Notes: a model not told the origin generated them from the sequence alone. A stretch of 64,000 nt of DNA from Flavobacteriales bacterium (GCA_020635675.1 JACJZJ010000001.1:868001-932000), one strand, 5' to 3'; positions 16,966 to 25,545 are shown, numbered from the stretch's first letter. Numbers and translations are program-made.

Positions 16966-17523
16966 TCAGCGGGTCGTGCCCGACCGGAGCGAAGCCTCGA
17001 ACAACCGGGTGATGTGAACGGCCCTTTCCAGGGCCGCCTTGCGGGCTTCGTCCATGATGCGCGTGGCGATGGGTCTTGACAGGCCCGGCAGGCGCTGGGC
17101 CGGTGGGCCGGAGGCGGTGAGCAGGCCCAGGTCGATCGCCCCCCGGGCAGCCCCCGGATTACCCGTGTGCTTGAACGCTGAGAAGGCGATCCGGCATTCC
17201 CCGTGCATGGCTTGGATGCGGATCCGGTAGTGGATGCTGCCCATCGTCTGTTCACGGCCGGAAAGGACGTGGGACCGGAAGCGAATGCGCGCGGTCCCCT
17301 CCAGGATACCCGTGTCGGGGTCCGTGATCACCAGTGTGGCTCCGGGTTCGATGGCGATGATGGTGTTCCACGCTTCGATGGCACGTTCGAACACGATGGC
17401 CTTGGAGAGGGGAAGGCTTACCGAACTCGCATGGCCCAATGCACCGACGGTGACCGGGTCCTGGGCCGGGATCGATGTCCCGATCAGCCAGAACAGGATG
17501 GGTGCGGCAGGACGAAGGACCAT
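16966..17523 (-). CDS. Secreted DUF4468-like protein
   Basis: 185 aa with a short signal peptide (ending about SIPAQ). The pattern AIEAWNTIIAI ... LVITDPDTGILEGTARIRFRS ... HYRIRIQAMHGECRIAFSAFKH fits the DUF4468 (TBP-like fold) module of small Bacteroidota exported proteins. Function unknown. A TAACTTCG near-consensus -7 element is present 8 nt upstream (complement of 17531-17538). Assignment is by pattern only. Confidence 0.6.
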   Translation of the reverse strand: MVLRPAAPILFWLIGTSIPAQDPVTVGALGHASSVSLPLSKAIVFERAIEAWNTIIAIEPGATLVITDPDTGILEGTARIRFRSHVLSGREQTMGSIHYRIRIQAMHGECRIAFSAFKHTGNPGAARGAIDLGLLTASGPPAQRLPGLSRPIATRIMDEARKAALERAVHITRLFEASLRSGTTR

Positions 17524-17571
17524 GGTGCCACGAAGTTATGCCGGTCGTCCGGCGGGCGCATGGAGCGCGCC

Positions 17572-17579
17572 TACCTTTG
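17572..17579 (+). promoter_or_regulatory. Perfect -7 element TACCTTTG for the NYN gene
   Basis: Exact TAnnTTTG match 35 nt upstream of the ATG at 17615. Confidence 0.65.
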
Positions 17580-17614
17580 CGCCCCTCGTTCCTATCCGTA
17601 CCCTTATCATCCCC

Positions 17615-18538
17615 ATGGCACTAGGCAATCTTTCCCTGAAGGTCGGCGTGTTCTACGACGGCAGCTATTTCACCCACGTCAGCAACTATTACAACTATGT
17701 CCACCCCCACCGCCGTCGCATCCATATCGGTGGGTTGCATGATTACGTGCGGCATATCCTTGCCGAGAGGGAGGGCACGCATCCGAACCTCTGCCACATC
17801 ATCGATGCACATTTCTTCCGCGGCCGGTTCACGGCGCGCGAAGCGAACGAGAAACCGAACCAGCTCTACTACGATCGCGTGTTCGACGATGTGCTCATGT
17901 ACAACGGGGTGCAGACGCACTACCTGCCGGTGAAGGACCTTATGGGCCGCAAGCGCGAAAAGGGCGTGGATGTACTTATGGCGCTCGAGACCTATGAGCT
18001 CTGCATGCTCAAACGCTATGACATCGTGGTGCTGATCGCGAGCGATGGTGACCATGTGCCCCTGGTGCGGAAGCTGCATGCACTTGGTTGCAAAACCATG
18101 TTGCTCGGCTGGGATTTCGAATTCACCGATCAGGAGAGCGGCGAGGTGCAGACCACCAAGACGAGCACTGACCTCTGGAACGAGGTGTCCTATCCGATGC
18201 CGATGCACGACCTGATCGAAGAGGGCCTGAAGGACGATGACACCGTGGTGCGGGAACTCTTCGTGATGCGGGAGACCACGCGGGACGAAGGGATGCATGA
18301 GCCTTTCGATGAAAGCACATCAACGGAGGTGGATGATGTGCGGCATGCCAGCACGGTGATGAGCCTGCACAATGGCTATGGTTTCATCCGCTATCCGGAC
18401 AACAACCTGTTCTTCCTGCACGACGATGTGCTCGAGCCGGGGTTCAATGAACTGGCCATCGGTGATGAGGTCGAGTTCAACCTCGGGATCAATGGCAAGG
18501 GCCAGCGGATCGCGAAGAAGATCCTGAAGCTCAGCTAG
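17615..18538 (+). CDS. NYN-domain (PIN-like) RNase candidate fused to a cold-shock-like domain
   Basis: 307 aa from the ATG at 17615; the longer open frame upstream overlaps an opposing gene and precedes the promoter. Residues 9-170 are a NYN domain with the acidic metal-site residues in VFYDGSYF (Asp about 15), KGVDVLMALETYEL, and IASDGDHVPLV. Residues of about 245-305 resemble a cold-shock/S1 beta-barrel with RNP-like GYGFIRY and LFFLHDDV. The combination suggests a nuclease acting on structured or single-stranded RNA, guided by the C-terminal barrel. The 3-prime end overlaps the convergent kinase gene by 8 bp. Confidence 0.82.
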   Translation: MALGNLSLKVGVFYDGSYFTHVSNYYNYVHPHRRRIHIGGLHDYVRHILAEREGTHPNLCHIIDAHFFRGRFTAREANEKPNQLYYDRVFDDVLMYNGVQTHYLPVKDLMGRKREKGVDVLMALETYELCMLKRYDIVVLIASDGDHVPLVRKLHALGCKTMLLGWDFEFTDQESGEVQTTKTSTDLWNEVSYPMPMHDLIEEGLKDDDTVVRELFVMRETTRDEGMHEPFDESTSTEVDDVRHASTVMSLHNGYGFIRYPDNNLFFLHDDVLEPGFNELAIGDEVEFNLGINGKGQRIAKKILKLS

Positions 18539-19259
18539 GGAGGCGCTCCACGGCGGGCAATCTCAGGGTGAAGGTGCATCCCTGACCTTTCCCGGCACTA
18601 TGCGCGCTGAGCGTTCCACCATGGGCCTCCACCCATTGCCGCGCGCGGGCCAGGGTGCCGCGGGATTGGGACTCGCCCTCCGTGCTTCGGGAGGACAGCC
18701 AGGCGAACCGCGCGAATACCTGCTCCAGGTCCTCATCGCTCAGGCCCACACCATGATCGGTGATGCGCAGGAACGCGTGCTGCTCCTCGACGGTCACTGC
18801 GACATGGATCGCGTCCTTTCTGGGTGAGAACTTGGAGGCGTTGGTCAGCAGGGCGTGCACGACCTGGAACAGCAATTCGGGGTCGCCGTCCACGCGCACA
18901 TCGGGAGCAAGCGCGATCTCCAGGTGCTGCTCCTTCCGGGCATACCTGTTCGCCACATCGTCGATGGTCTGGCGGACGACCTCGGCCAGGTCCACCACAA
19001 CGCGGCGCAATCGGGGCGTGCCGCGCTCCACGTCCAGGTCATCGAGCAGGACCTCGAGGGCATGCAGCGCTGCGAAGATGTTCCGTTCTGCGAATTCCTC
19101 CAGTTCCCTGCGCTCCTCGGAGGAGGTGGTCCCCGGCAGTGAACGCAGCACCTCGATCAACCCACCGACCTTGTTGCGCACATCGTGCGAGAACCGGTGA
19201 AGTCGCTCCGCCTGCGAAGCGTCGGCCGGCGTCGGTCGTCGATGCTCAGTGGCTGACAT
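18531..19259 (-). CDS. Soluble sensor histidine kinase with altered G2 box
   Basis: 242 aa, no membrane span or recognisable sensor domain. The dimerisation helix carries RFSHDVRNKVGGLIEVL with the phosphoacceptor His about 29; the ATPase domain has N-box VVHALLTNASKF and G1 box DHGVGLSDEDLEQVFARF. Where active kinases have a Gly-rich lid (GTGLGLA), this protein has SQSRGTLARARQWVEAHGG, so the lid glycines are mostly lost. It is the last gene of a three-gene operon; its start overlaps the upstream response regulator by 14 bp, implying translational coupling. It may act as a phosphatase or weak kinase. Confidence 0.82.
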   Translation of the reverse strand: MSATEHRRPTPADASQAERLHRFSHDVRNKVGGLIEVLRSLPGTTSSEERRELEEFAERNIFAALHALEVLLDDLDVERGTPRLRRVVVDLAEVVRQTIDDVANRYARKEQHLEIALAPDVRVDGDPELLFQVVHALLTNASKFSPRKDAIHVAVTVEEQHAFLRITDHGVGLSDEDLEQVFARFAWLSSRSTEGESQSRGTLARARQWVEAHGGTLSAHSAGKGQGCTFTLRLPAVERLPS

Positions 19260-19620
19260 GGGTGCGCAGGAAGCGCTCCAGCACGTCCGTGAGATTGTCG
19301 GTACTGATGGGCTTCGCCAGATATTGGGCCCCCTTGAGGTCGTGGATGGCTTCCACGATCTCCGGCTTCGTGCTGGCGGTAAGGAAGAGGATGGGGATCG
19401 GGTCCTTCTGGTGGATCTCCTGTGCGAGTTCCAGCCCGTTCTTGTCGCCCTTCAGATAGACGTCCATGATGATCAGGTCCGGCCGCTCCTCCTTCAAAAG
19501 GACCTCGGCCTCCTCGGAACTGCGCGCGACGCCGACGACCTCGAACCCCATGCGTTCGATCTGGAGACGATAGCCGAACGAGATGATGGACTCGTCCTCG
19601 ATGATCAGGACCTTCTTCAT
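19246..19620 (-). CDS. Single-domain response regulator (CheY-like), 124 aa
   Basis: A stand-alone receiver domain: acidic pair in IIEDES, phosphoacceptor Asp in LIIMDVYLKGDKNG, Thr in FLTAST and Lys in YLAKPIS. No output domain. Middle gene of the operon: its start overlaps the preceding receiver by 4 bp (ATGA) and its end overlaps the kinase start by 14 bp. It probably relays phosphate to or from the kinase next door. Confidence 0.92.
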   Translation of the reverse strand: MKKVLIIEDESIISFGYRLQIERMGFEVVGVARSSEEAEVLLKEERPDLIIMDVYLKGDKNGLELAQEIHQKDPIPILFLTASTKPEIVEAIHDLKGAQYLAKPISTDNLTDVLERFLRTHVSH

Positions 19621-20048
19621 GAACGTAGATCAAAGGTAGGATGGGCGCGCCCGGAGTGGACGTCGACCACACGTTGGAAACTGGGAACGGTCAGCGCCTT
19701 TTCGACGTAGCCGATCACGGAAGAGAAACCGCGGGCCTCGTCCACGTCGCCCTGGCGATTGGAGGAGGAGAAGATCACCACGCTGCTGTGCCCGTTGGGA
19801 AGGATCCCGGCGCTTTCACAGGCGGACAGCCATTGGAACCCGCTCATTCCCGGCATGTTGATGTCCAGGAAGATCAGGTCGGGAGGGTCCCCTCCGCTCT
19901 GGAGGAAACCGAGTCCTTCCTTCGCCGAGGTGAAGCAGGAGAGCTTGCCGGTATATCCGGCGCGCTTCAGAACGAGCTTGGTCACATAGAGACAATCCTC
20001 CTCATCATCGATCAATACGATGTGCTTGATCTGCTTCCCCGCCGTCAT
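19617..20048 (-). CDS. Single-domain response regulator, 143 aa
   Basis: Receiver domain beginning at MTAGKQIKHIVLIDDEEDC (start ATG at 20048; the frame runs further upstream but without receiver sequence). Phosphoacceptor Asp in LIFLDINMPGMSG, Ser/Thr site in VIFSSSN, Lys in YVEKALT. This Rcp/NtrC-REC-like type is common in Bacteroidota and usually pairs with hybrid or soluble kinases. First gene of the operon with the 124-aa receiver and the soluble kinase; no output domain, so the operon has two receivers and no DNA-binding protein. Confidence 0.9.
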   Translation of the reverse strand: MTAGKQIKHIVLIDDEEDCLYVTKLVLKRAGYTGKLSCFTSAKEGLGFLQSGGDPPDLIFLDINMPGMSGFQWLSACESAGILPNGHSSVVIFSSSNRQGDVDEARGFSSVIGYVEKALTVPSFQRVVDVHSGRAHPTFDLRS

Positions 20049-20158
20049 TGCTGCATGTGGTGAGGACGTGTGTACGCAGCAGGGAGGTCGTTGGTTCCAT
20101 CGCGATGCACATGCGATCGAACCATATCGCGATCCGGGTGTACGGGTGGTCAGCAACG

Positions 20159-21022
20159 ATGCACATGAGGACCATGCTCCGGACCCTGATGGACTTCTTC
20201 CGACGCGATGCACGCCACGCGCAGATCGTGTTGTTGGCCGCACTGCTCGTACATGGCTTGTTGAACCTGCATTGGAGCCTCCAGCTGCCGCGCTATGCGG
20301 TGCTGATCGGCAGTTGTCTGGCGATGCAGGCCATGGCGGTACGCGTGCTCGACCTGCCCTTGTCCGGGTTGAAGAGCGCGGTGATCACGGGACTCGGCTT
20401 GAGCCTCCTTTTGCATGTGGGCACGCTCGGCACGGCCGCCTTGGCGGCGGTGATCGCCATCGGCGGCAAATGTGTGCTGCGGGATCGGGGCAAGCACGTC
20501 TTCAACCCTGGGAACCTGGGCATCGTGCTCACCATCATCCTTTCCCGCGACGCCTGGGTCTCGCCCGGCCAGTGGGGTAGCGGAGCGCTTCTGCTGGTGC
20601 TCTTCGGCTCGCTGGCCACCATGATGCTGCTTCGGGTCGGTCGTGCGGATGTGGCGTTCACTTTCCTGGGGTCCTTCGGTCTTCTGCAATTCGCTCGGAC
20701 CGTGATGTACCTGGGCTGGGGAACGGATGTGTTCGTCCATCAGATGATGAACGGCTCGTTGTTGCTGTTCTCCTTCTTCATGATCACGGACCCCATGACC
20801 ACACCGAACGCGCCGCGTGCCCGGATCGTCTGGGGCATGCTCGTGGCCGCGGTCGCCTTCCTGCTGGCCGATCGTGTGCGGATCCAGGCCGCGCCGATCT
20901 GGGCGCTCTTTCTGGTGTCCATGTTCACACCCGTATTCGACCGCCTCTGGCGTGCGGCCCGCTTCCAGTGGTCGCCGCCCGTTCGCAACACCCAGATCAA
21001 CATCGATCCAATAACATCATGA
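20159..21022 (+). CDS. NqrB/RnfD-like integral membrane protein
   Basis: 287 aa from the ATG at 20159; other in-frame ATGs at 20105, 20165 and 20189 are possible, so the start is uncertain. At least seven hydrophobic spans. The segments KHVFNPGNLGIVLTIIL and SFFMITDPMTTPN are characteristic of NqrB/RnfD subunits of ion-pumping flavin-dependent respiratory complexes. The SGAT motif that carries covalent FMN in true RnfD/NqrB is not visible, and no other nqr or rnf gene is adjacent, so this is a stand-alone divergent relative. Its stop overlaps the start of the DUF2330 gene (ATGA at 21019-21022), indicating joint translation. Confidence 0.75.
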   Translation: MHMRTMLRTLMDFFRRDARHAQIVLLAALLVHGLLNLHWSLQLPRYAVLIGSCLAMQAMAVRVLDLPLSGLKSAVITGLGLSLLLHVGTLGTAALAAVIAIGGKCVLRDRGKHVFNPGNLGIVLTIILSRDAWVSPGQWGSGALLLVLFGSLATMMLLRVGRADVAFTFLGSFGLLQFARTVMYLGWGTDVFVHQMMNGSLLLFSFFMITDPMTTPNAPRARIVWGMLVAAVAFLLADRVRIQAAPIWALFLVSMFTPVFDRLWRAARFQWSPPVRNTQINIDPITS

Positions 21023-22485
21023 AACTACATCGGTTCCTGCTTCCCGCGTTGCTCGCCGGAAGCCTGCCCCAGGTGGGCACTGCGTTCTGCGGTTTCTATG
21101 TGGCCAAAGCGGACGCCACGTTGTTCAACGACCGCTCCGGTATCATCCTTGTCCGCGATGGCCGGCGCACGACCATCACCATGAGCAATGATTTCAAGGG
21201 CGACGTCCGCGATTTCGCCATGGTGGTCCCTGTGCCCACCGTGCTCCGCGAGCAGGATATCCGCGTGGTGGACCGCGCGATCTTCGACCAACTCGACGCC
21301 TATTCAGCGCCTCGGCTGGTCGAGTACTATGATGCGAATCCCTGCCAGCGCTGGGACTACGCGGTCATGGACGAGCTTGACAGGGCTCCGATGGCCGGCG
21401 CAGCAATGAAGGAGGTGCGGGAGGAGCAGAGCGCGCGGAGCCGCGGCGTCACCATCGAGGCCCGCTACAGTATCGGTGAATACGATATCCTGATCCTCTC
21501 CGCGAAGGAGAGCGAGGGGTTGAAGGATTGGCTGATCGAGAACGGGTACCGGATCCCCGCCACGGCGAACGAGGTGCTCGATCCCTACATCAAGGACCAC
21601 CTGAAGTTCTTCGTCGTGAAGGTCGACCTGGAGCGCATGCAGGACATGGGCTTCGAGTTCCTCCGACCGATCCAGGTCAGCTTCGAGAGCGACCGCTTCA
21701 TGCTCCCGATACGCCTAGGCATGGCCAATTCGAAAGGCGAGCAGGACATGATCGTTTACGCGTTCACCCGGACCGGGCGCGTGGAGTGTGCGAACTACCG
21801 CACGGTGGATCTGCCCACCGACCGCCATATCCCGCTGTATGTGAAGGACCGGTTCGGCGAGTTCTACCGGGACCTCTTCAAGCGCCATTACGAACGGGAG
21901 GGTCGCCACATCGTGACCTTGGAATATGCCTGGAACGTCACCCCGAGCTGGAACGGTGTGAAGTGCGACCCCTGCGTGGGGCCGCCGCCGCTTACGGCGC
22001 AGCTGACACAGGCGGGTGTGGATTGGGTCGGCCCCAATGGTGGAGCGAACGGGAATGTCTTCTTCACCCGACTGCATGTGCGCTATGCCCGGGCCGACTT
22101 CCCGCAGGACCTGTTGTTCCAGGTGACGCCGGACCAGCAGCAGTTCCAGGGTCGTTACATCCTCACGCATCCGGCACAGGGCGACCTGAGCTGTAGCGCC
22201 GGTCAGGACTACCTGGAGGACCTTTATTACAGGCGCAAGAAGGAGGTGGACGAGCTGGCCACGCTCACGGGTTGGAACACATGGGACGATCGGCGGTACA
22301 TCGACGAGGTGAAGGGGCGCATGACCCCGGAACGGCGCAATGGACTTGATGCTCCCGTGATCCCGTTCAGGCGTCCGGGCGGCGGTCAGGGACCCGGCAG
22401 TATGCTCTGGCTGATCGGTCTAGCGGCCTTGGTGTTCGGCGCCGCGGTCCATATCGCAGCGCGATCCCGAGCGTTGCCTGGATAG
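21019..22485 (+). CDS. DUF2330 family exported protein, C-terminally membrane anchored
   Basis: 488 aa. A signal peptide ends near GTAFCGFYVAKADA; the first mature residues CGFYVAKAD and DFAMVVPVPTVL are the DUF2330 signature. Conserved cysteines occur in the N-terminal part (NPCQRWDY) and around KCDPCVGPPP. A final hydrophobic helix (MLWLIGLAALVFGAAVHIAA) precedes a short basic tail, so most of the protein should face the periplasm. Function unknown. Translationally coupled to the NqrB/RnfD-like protein, which suggests a periplasmic partner of that membrane protein. A hairpin terminator follows. Confidence 0.85.
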   Translation: MKLHRFLLPALLAGSLPQVGTAFCGFYVAKADATLFNDRSGIILVRDGRRTTITMSNDFKGDVRDFAMVVPVPTVLREQDIRVVDRAIFDQLDAYSAPRLVEYYDANPCQRWDYAVMDELDRAPMAGAAMKEVREEQSARSRGVTIEARYSIGEYDILILSAKESEGLKDWLIENGYRIPATANEVLDPYIKDHLKFFVVKVDLERMQDMGFEFLRPIQVSFESDRFMLPIRLGMANSKGEQDMIVYAFTRTGRVECANYRTVDLPTDRHIPLYVKDRFGEFYRDLFKRHYEREGRHIVTLEYAWNVTPSWNGVKCDPCVGPPPLTAQLTQAGVDWVGPNGGANGNVFFTRLHVRYARADFPQDLLFQVTPDQQQFQGRYILTHPAQGDLSCSAGQDYLEDLYYRRKKEVDELATLTGWNTWDDRRYIDEVKGRMTPERRNGLDAPVIPFRRPGGGQGPGSMLWLIGLAALVFGAAVHIAARSRALPG

Positions 22486-22505
22486 GGTCGGACGCGGAAC
22501 GGGCG

Positions 22506-22529
22506 GGGCCGGATCGTTCGATCCGGCCC
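22506..22529. terminator. Bidirectional hairpin terminator
   Basis: A 10-bp perfect stem (22506-22515 with 22520-22529) and a GTTC tetraloop between convergent genes ending at 22485 and 22534. Confidence 0.75.
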
Positions 22530-22533
22530 TTGC

Positions 22534-24531
22534 TCATTCCCGGAGGTGCTGGTCCAGCTGTCCGATGCCGCCGCCCGGCCCGAGCACATAGAGGATGTCA
22601 TCGGCCTGCAGCCTGGTGTCGCCATCGATGCTGGTGATCACCCGCGGTCCGCGCCGGATGGCGAGCACCGATACGCCGAAGCGGCCCTTCACGTCGGCAT
22701 CGACGAGACGATGCCCGACCACCCTGTTCCTGCCGAAGCGGATGGGTAGTGCAGCAAGCTCCAGTTCCGAAGCATGCAGTTCGATGCGGTCCTGCACGCC
22801 TTGTTTTTCCATGGACCGCAGGGCCTGATAGTGTGCACCACGGATCCGCGCGGTCATGTCCTCCACCTCATCCTCGGGCACGAGATAGCGCCGCAGGGCC
22901 CGCGAGAAGATCTCGATCGAGGTCTCGAACTCCTCCGGTACCACATCGTTCGCGCCCAGGTCCTTCAGTTCGTCCATGTCGCTCACGTACCGGGTACGCA
23001 CGATGATGTAAGGCGCATCCGAAAGGTGTCGGATGCGCGCCACCACGGTCCGCGTCGCGACCGGGTCGCTGATCGCCACCACGATCACCCGGGCCCGAGT
23101 AACGCCCGCCTCGTCGAGCACATGATCGTTCGTTGCATCGCCCGCCACCACCGTCACACCCCGGCTGCGGGCCTCCTCGGCCAGTTCGGGCGACATCTCG
23201 ATGACGGCATGCGCCACGCCCGTGAGCCGGGCGGTCTGTGACAGGTGCTTGCCCGTCAGTCCGAAGCCGATGATCACCAGATGGTCCTGCAGGCGTTGCA
23301 GGTCGGCGCGTGCGGTGCGCCGCAGGCGGGTGAAGGTGTCCAGTCGACGACGGACGGGTACTGGGATCAACATCCGGGTGATCGCCGCGACCAGGCGCTC
23401 GGACCCCGCCACGAGGAAGGGGGTCAGGCCCATGGTGAAGATGGACACGGACAGGAACAATTGATAGGTGTCGCGATCGAGCAGGCCGAAGGCGATGCCT
23501 GTCGCCGACAGGATGAAGGCGAACTCGCCGACCTGTCCGAGCGAGAGCCCCGTGAGCAGCGCTGTCCGCAGGGGATAGCGCAGGGCGAGGGCCGAGCTGC
23601 CGGCCACGATGCTCTTCAGCAGCACGGCGATCAACGTGAAGAACACGACCTGGAGCAGGTGGGTCCATACATAGTGCAGGTCCAGCAGCATGCCGATGGA
23701 CACGAAGAAGAAACTGATGAAGACCTCGTGGAAGGGAAGGATGTTGCCGGTGGCCTGGAACCGATGCTCGCTCTCGCTGATGATCAAGCCGGCGAAGAAG
23801 GCGCCGAGCGCAAGACTGAGCCCCAGTGCCGAGGTGAGCCAGGCGGTGGAGAAGCACAGGGCGACGATCGTGGCGATGAACAGCTCGCGGCTGTGGGTGC
23901 GCACCACGGCATCGAGGAGCCGCGGCACCACGAAGCGCGCCAGGACATACACCAGCACGAGCAGCACCAGCATCTTGCCCACCATGGCGAACAGGTCGGA
24001 CCAGGGGTCGCTGGACCGTCCCGCGAGAAGCGGGGTCAGCAGGATCATCGGCACCACGATGATGTCCTGGAAGATCAGCATCGCCGAGGCCACCCGGCCG
24101 TGCGGCGCTGTGATGGTGCCTTTCTCCTGGAGCAGCTTCAGCACGATGGCCGTGCTGGACAGGGCGAAGAGGAAACCGAGGAACACCGCCGGGGACCAGG
24201 CCATGCCGAACGCGTGACCGATCAACGCGGTGCCGCCGACCGTGCCGGCCACCTGCAGCGATCCGCCGAGAAGGACCGTGCGCCCCGTGGAGGCCAGGCT
24301 TTTCAGACTGAACTCGATGCCGATGACCAGCAGCAGGAAGATCACACCGGCCTCTGCGAGCAGTTCCACCGTTTCGGTGGCGCTGACCAGACCGAAACCA
24401 TGCGGGCCGAAGATGGCGCCCGTGGCCAGGAAGCCCAGCAGCTCCGGCAGCTTCACCCGCTTGAACAGCAGGATCATCAGCACAGAAAGGCCGAGGATCA
24501 GAACGATCTCCTTGAGCAATGGGACCTGCAT
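22534..24531 (-). CDS. Monovalent cation:proton antiporter (CPA2/Kef type) with TrkA-N and TrkA-C domains
   Basis: 665 aa from the ATG at 24531. Residues 1 to about 390 hold 11-13 membrane spans with the CPA2 pattern (LGFLATGAIFGPHGFGL, SSTAIVLKLLQEKG, LGAFFAGLIISESEHRFQA). Residues of about 410-530 are a Rossmann TrkA-N domain (LVIIGFGLTGKHLSQTARL), and about 580-660 a TrkA-C domain. It probably exports K+ or Na+ in exchange for protons, gated by nucleotide or redox ligand. It is divergent from a small potassium-channel-like protein (24622-24972). Confidence 0.92.
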   Translation of the reverse strand: MQVPLLKEIVLILGLSVLMILLFKRVKLPELLGFLATGAIFGPHGFGLVSATETVELLAEAGVIFLLLVIGIEFSLKSLASTGRTVLLGGSLQVAGTVGGTALIGHAFGMAWSPAVFLGFLFALSSTAIVLKLLQEKGTITAPHGRVASAMLIFQDIIVVPMILLTPLLAGRSSDPWSDLFAMVGKMLVLLVLVYVLARFVVPRLLDAVVRTHSRELFIATIVALCFSTAWLTSALGLSLALGAFFAGLIISESEHRFQATGNILPFHEVFISFFFVSIGMLLDLHYVWTHLLQVVFFTLIAVLLKSIVAGSSALALRYPLRTALLTGLSLGQVGEFAFILSATGIAFGLLDRDTYQLFLSVSIFTMGLTPFLVAGSERLVAAITRMLIPVPVRRRLDTFTRLRRTARADLQRLQDHLVIIGFGLTGKHLSQTARLTGVAHAVIEMSPELAEEARSRGVTVVAGDATNDHVLDEAGVTRARVIVVAISDPVATRTVVARIRHLSDAPYIIVRTRYVSDMDELKDLGANDVVPEEFETSIEIFSRALRRYLVPEDEVEDMTARIRGAHYQALRSMEKQGVQDRIELHASELELAALPIRFGRNRVVGHRLVDADVKGRFGVSVLAIRRGPRVITSIDGDTRLQADDILYVLGPGGGIGQLDQHLRE

Positions 24532-24621
24532 GCGCTCCGGCTCAAAGTAACGGCACAGGCCGCCAGGGCGAATGCTTTCGGGACGGGTCCATTGTTCCGC
24601 CGGCCCGCTTAGCTTGGCGCC

Positions 24622-24972
24622 ATGTTCGAGCACCGCCGCCAGGGGCTTTTGCCGCGACGCCAATTCATCCGCCGGCAGCTGGGTTGGACCGGCTGGGCCG
24701 CTTCGGTCGTGGTGGTTTCCCTGGCCATCGGCACGGCCGGGTACATGTATTTCGGTGGGCTCGCGTTGGTGGACGGTTTCCTCAACGCCAGCATGATCCT
24801 CACCGGGATGGGGCCCATCGATCGGATGGAAAGCGACGGTGCGAAGCTCTTCGCGGCGTGCTATGCGCTATACAGCGGCGTGGCCTTCCTGACGACGATC
24901 GCGGTATTTCTTGCCCCGGTGGTGCACCGGTTCCTGCACATGCTCCACCTGCGTGATCCGGAGGAAGGCTAG
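24622..24972 (+). CDS. Small two-span membrane protein resembling a degenerate 2TM potassium-channel pore
   Basis: 116 aa: a basic N-terminus, membrane span 1 (about residues 24-46), a re-entrant-like segment VDGFLNASMILTGMGPID, then span 2 (KLFAACYALYSGVAFLTTIAVFLAP). Spacing and residues parallel the pore of 2TM K+ channels, where the loop would read TxTTVGYGD followed by GKLFTxxY. Here the filter GYGD is replaced by MGPID. Homologous small proteins of unknown function are known in other phyla. The stop shares a CTAG palindrome with the stop of the convergent DUF1003 gene. Channel activity is inference only. Confidence 0.65.
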   Translation: MFEHRRQGLLPRRQFIRRQLGWTGWAASVVVVSLAIGTAGYMYFGGLALVDGFLNASMILTGMGPIDRMESDGAKLFAACYALYSGVAFLTTIAVFLAPVVHRFLHMLHLRDPEEG

Positions 24973-25517
24973 TTGCGACCTTCCCCGAGCCGTTCATCGA
25001 TCCGCTTCAACAGTTCGAGCTGCCGTGCCTGGATGTCGAAAAGCGTGCGGATCTGTTCCTGCACCAGTAGGTCCATTTTCTGATGCAGGCTGCGCACCTG
25101 CAGCTCCGCTTTCAGGTTGACCAGGTAGTCGTTCTCCGCGCGCATCCGGTCCTTCTCCTCCTTGCGATTCTGGCTCATCATGATCACCGGCGCCTGGATC
25201 GCCGCGATGCAGGACAGCACCAGATTCATCAGGATGAAGGGATAGGGGTCGAATACGCCGGCCCTTGGGGCCATCACATTATAAACGATCCAGACGGCCA
25301 GCACCACCAGAAAGGACAGGATGAAGCCCCACGATCCTCCGAACCGCGCGATGCGGTCGGAGATGCGCTGCCCCCGGGTGAGCGTTTCGCTTGCCGGGTG
25401 CAGCAGGTTGTCCACGATGAGCTCCTGCTCGCGGATACTGTCCACGACGATCTCGTGCAGGCGCTTGAGATGGGCGTTCTCGGTGGCGAGCAGGTCGTCG
25501 GTCTCTTGACTGTCCAT
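24969..25517 (-). CDS. DUF1003 domain membrane protein
   Basis: 182 aa from the ATG at 25517. The core RISDRIARFGGSWGFILSFLVVLAVWI, then DPYPFILMNLVLSCIAAIQAPVIMMSQNR is the DUF1003 signature: two membrane spans joined by a short loop. A long helical C-terminus (about residues 115-180), rich in Glu, Lys and Leu, is predicted to be coiled coil. Function unknown. The 3-prime end overlaps the preceding convergent gene by 4 bp. Confidence 0.88.
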   Translation of the reverse strand: MDSQETDDLLATENAHLKRLHEIVVDSIREQELIVDNLLHPASETLTRGQRISDRIARFGGSWGFILSFLVVLAVWIVYNVMAPRAGVFDPYPFILMNLVLSCIAAIQAPVIMMSQNRKEEKDRMRAENDYLVNLKAELQVRSLHQKMDLLVQEQIRTLFDIQARQLELLKRIDERLGEGRN

Positions 25518-25545
25518 GGGTTGGTGTTCGGGGATCGATCTCGCG

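Noticed and set aside
22868..23857. Long minus-strand frame within the Kef-type antiporter gene
   Set aside because: Out-of-frame shadow of a gene with clear membrane and TrkA domains.
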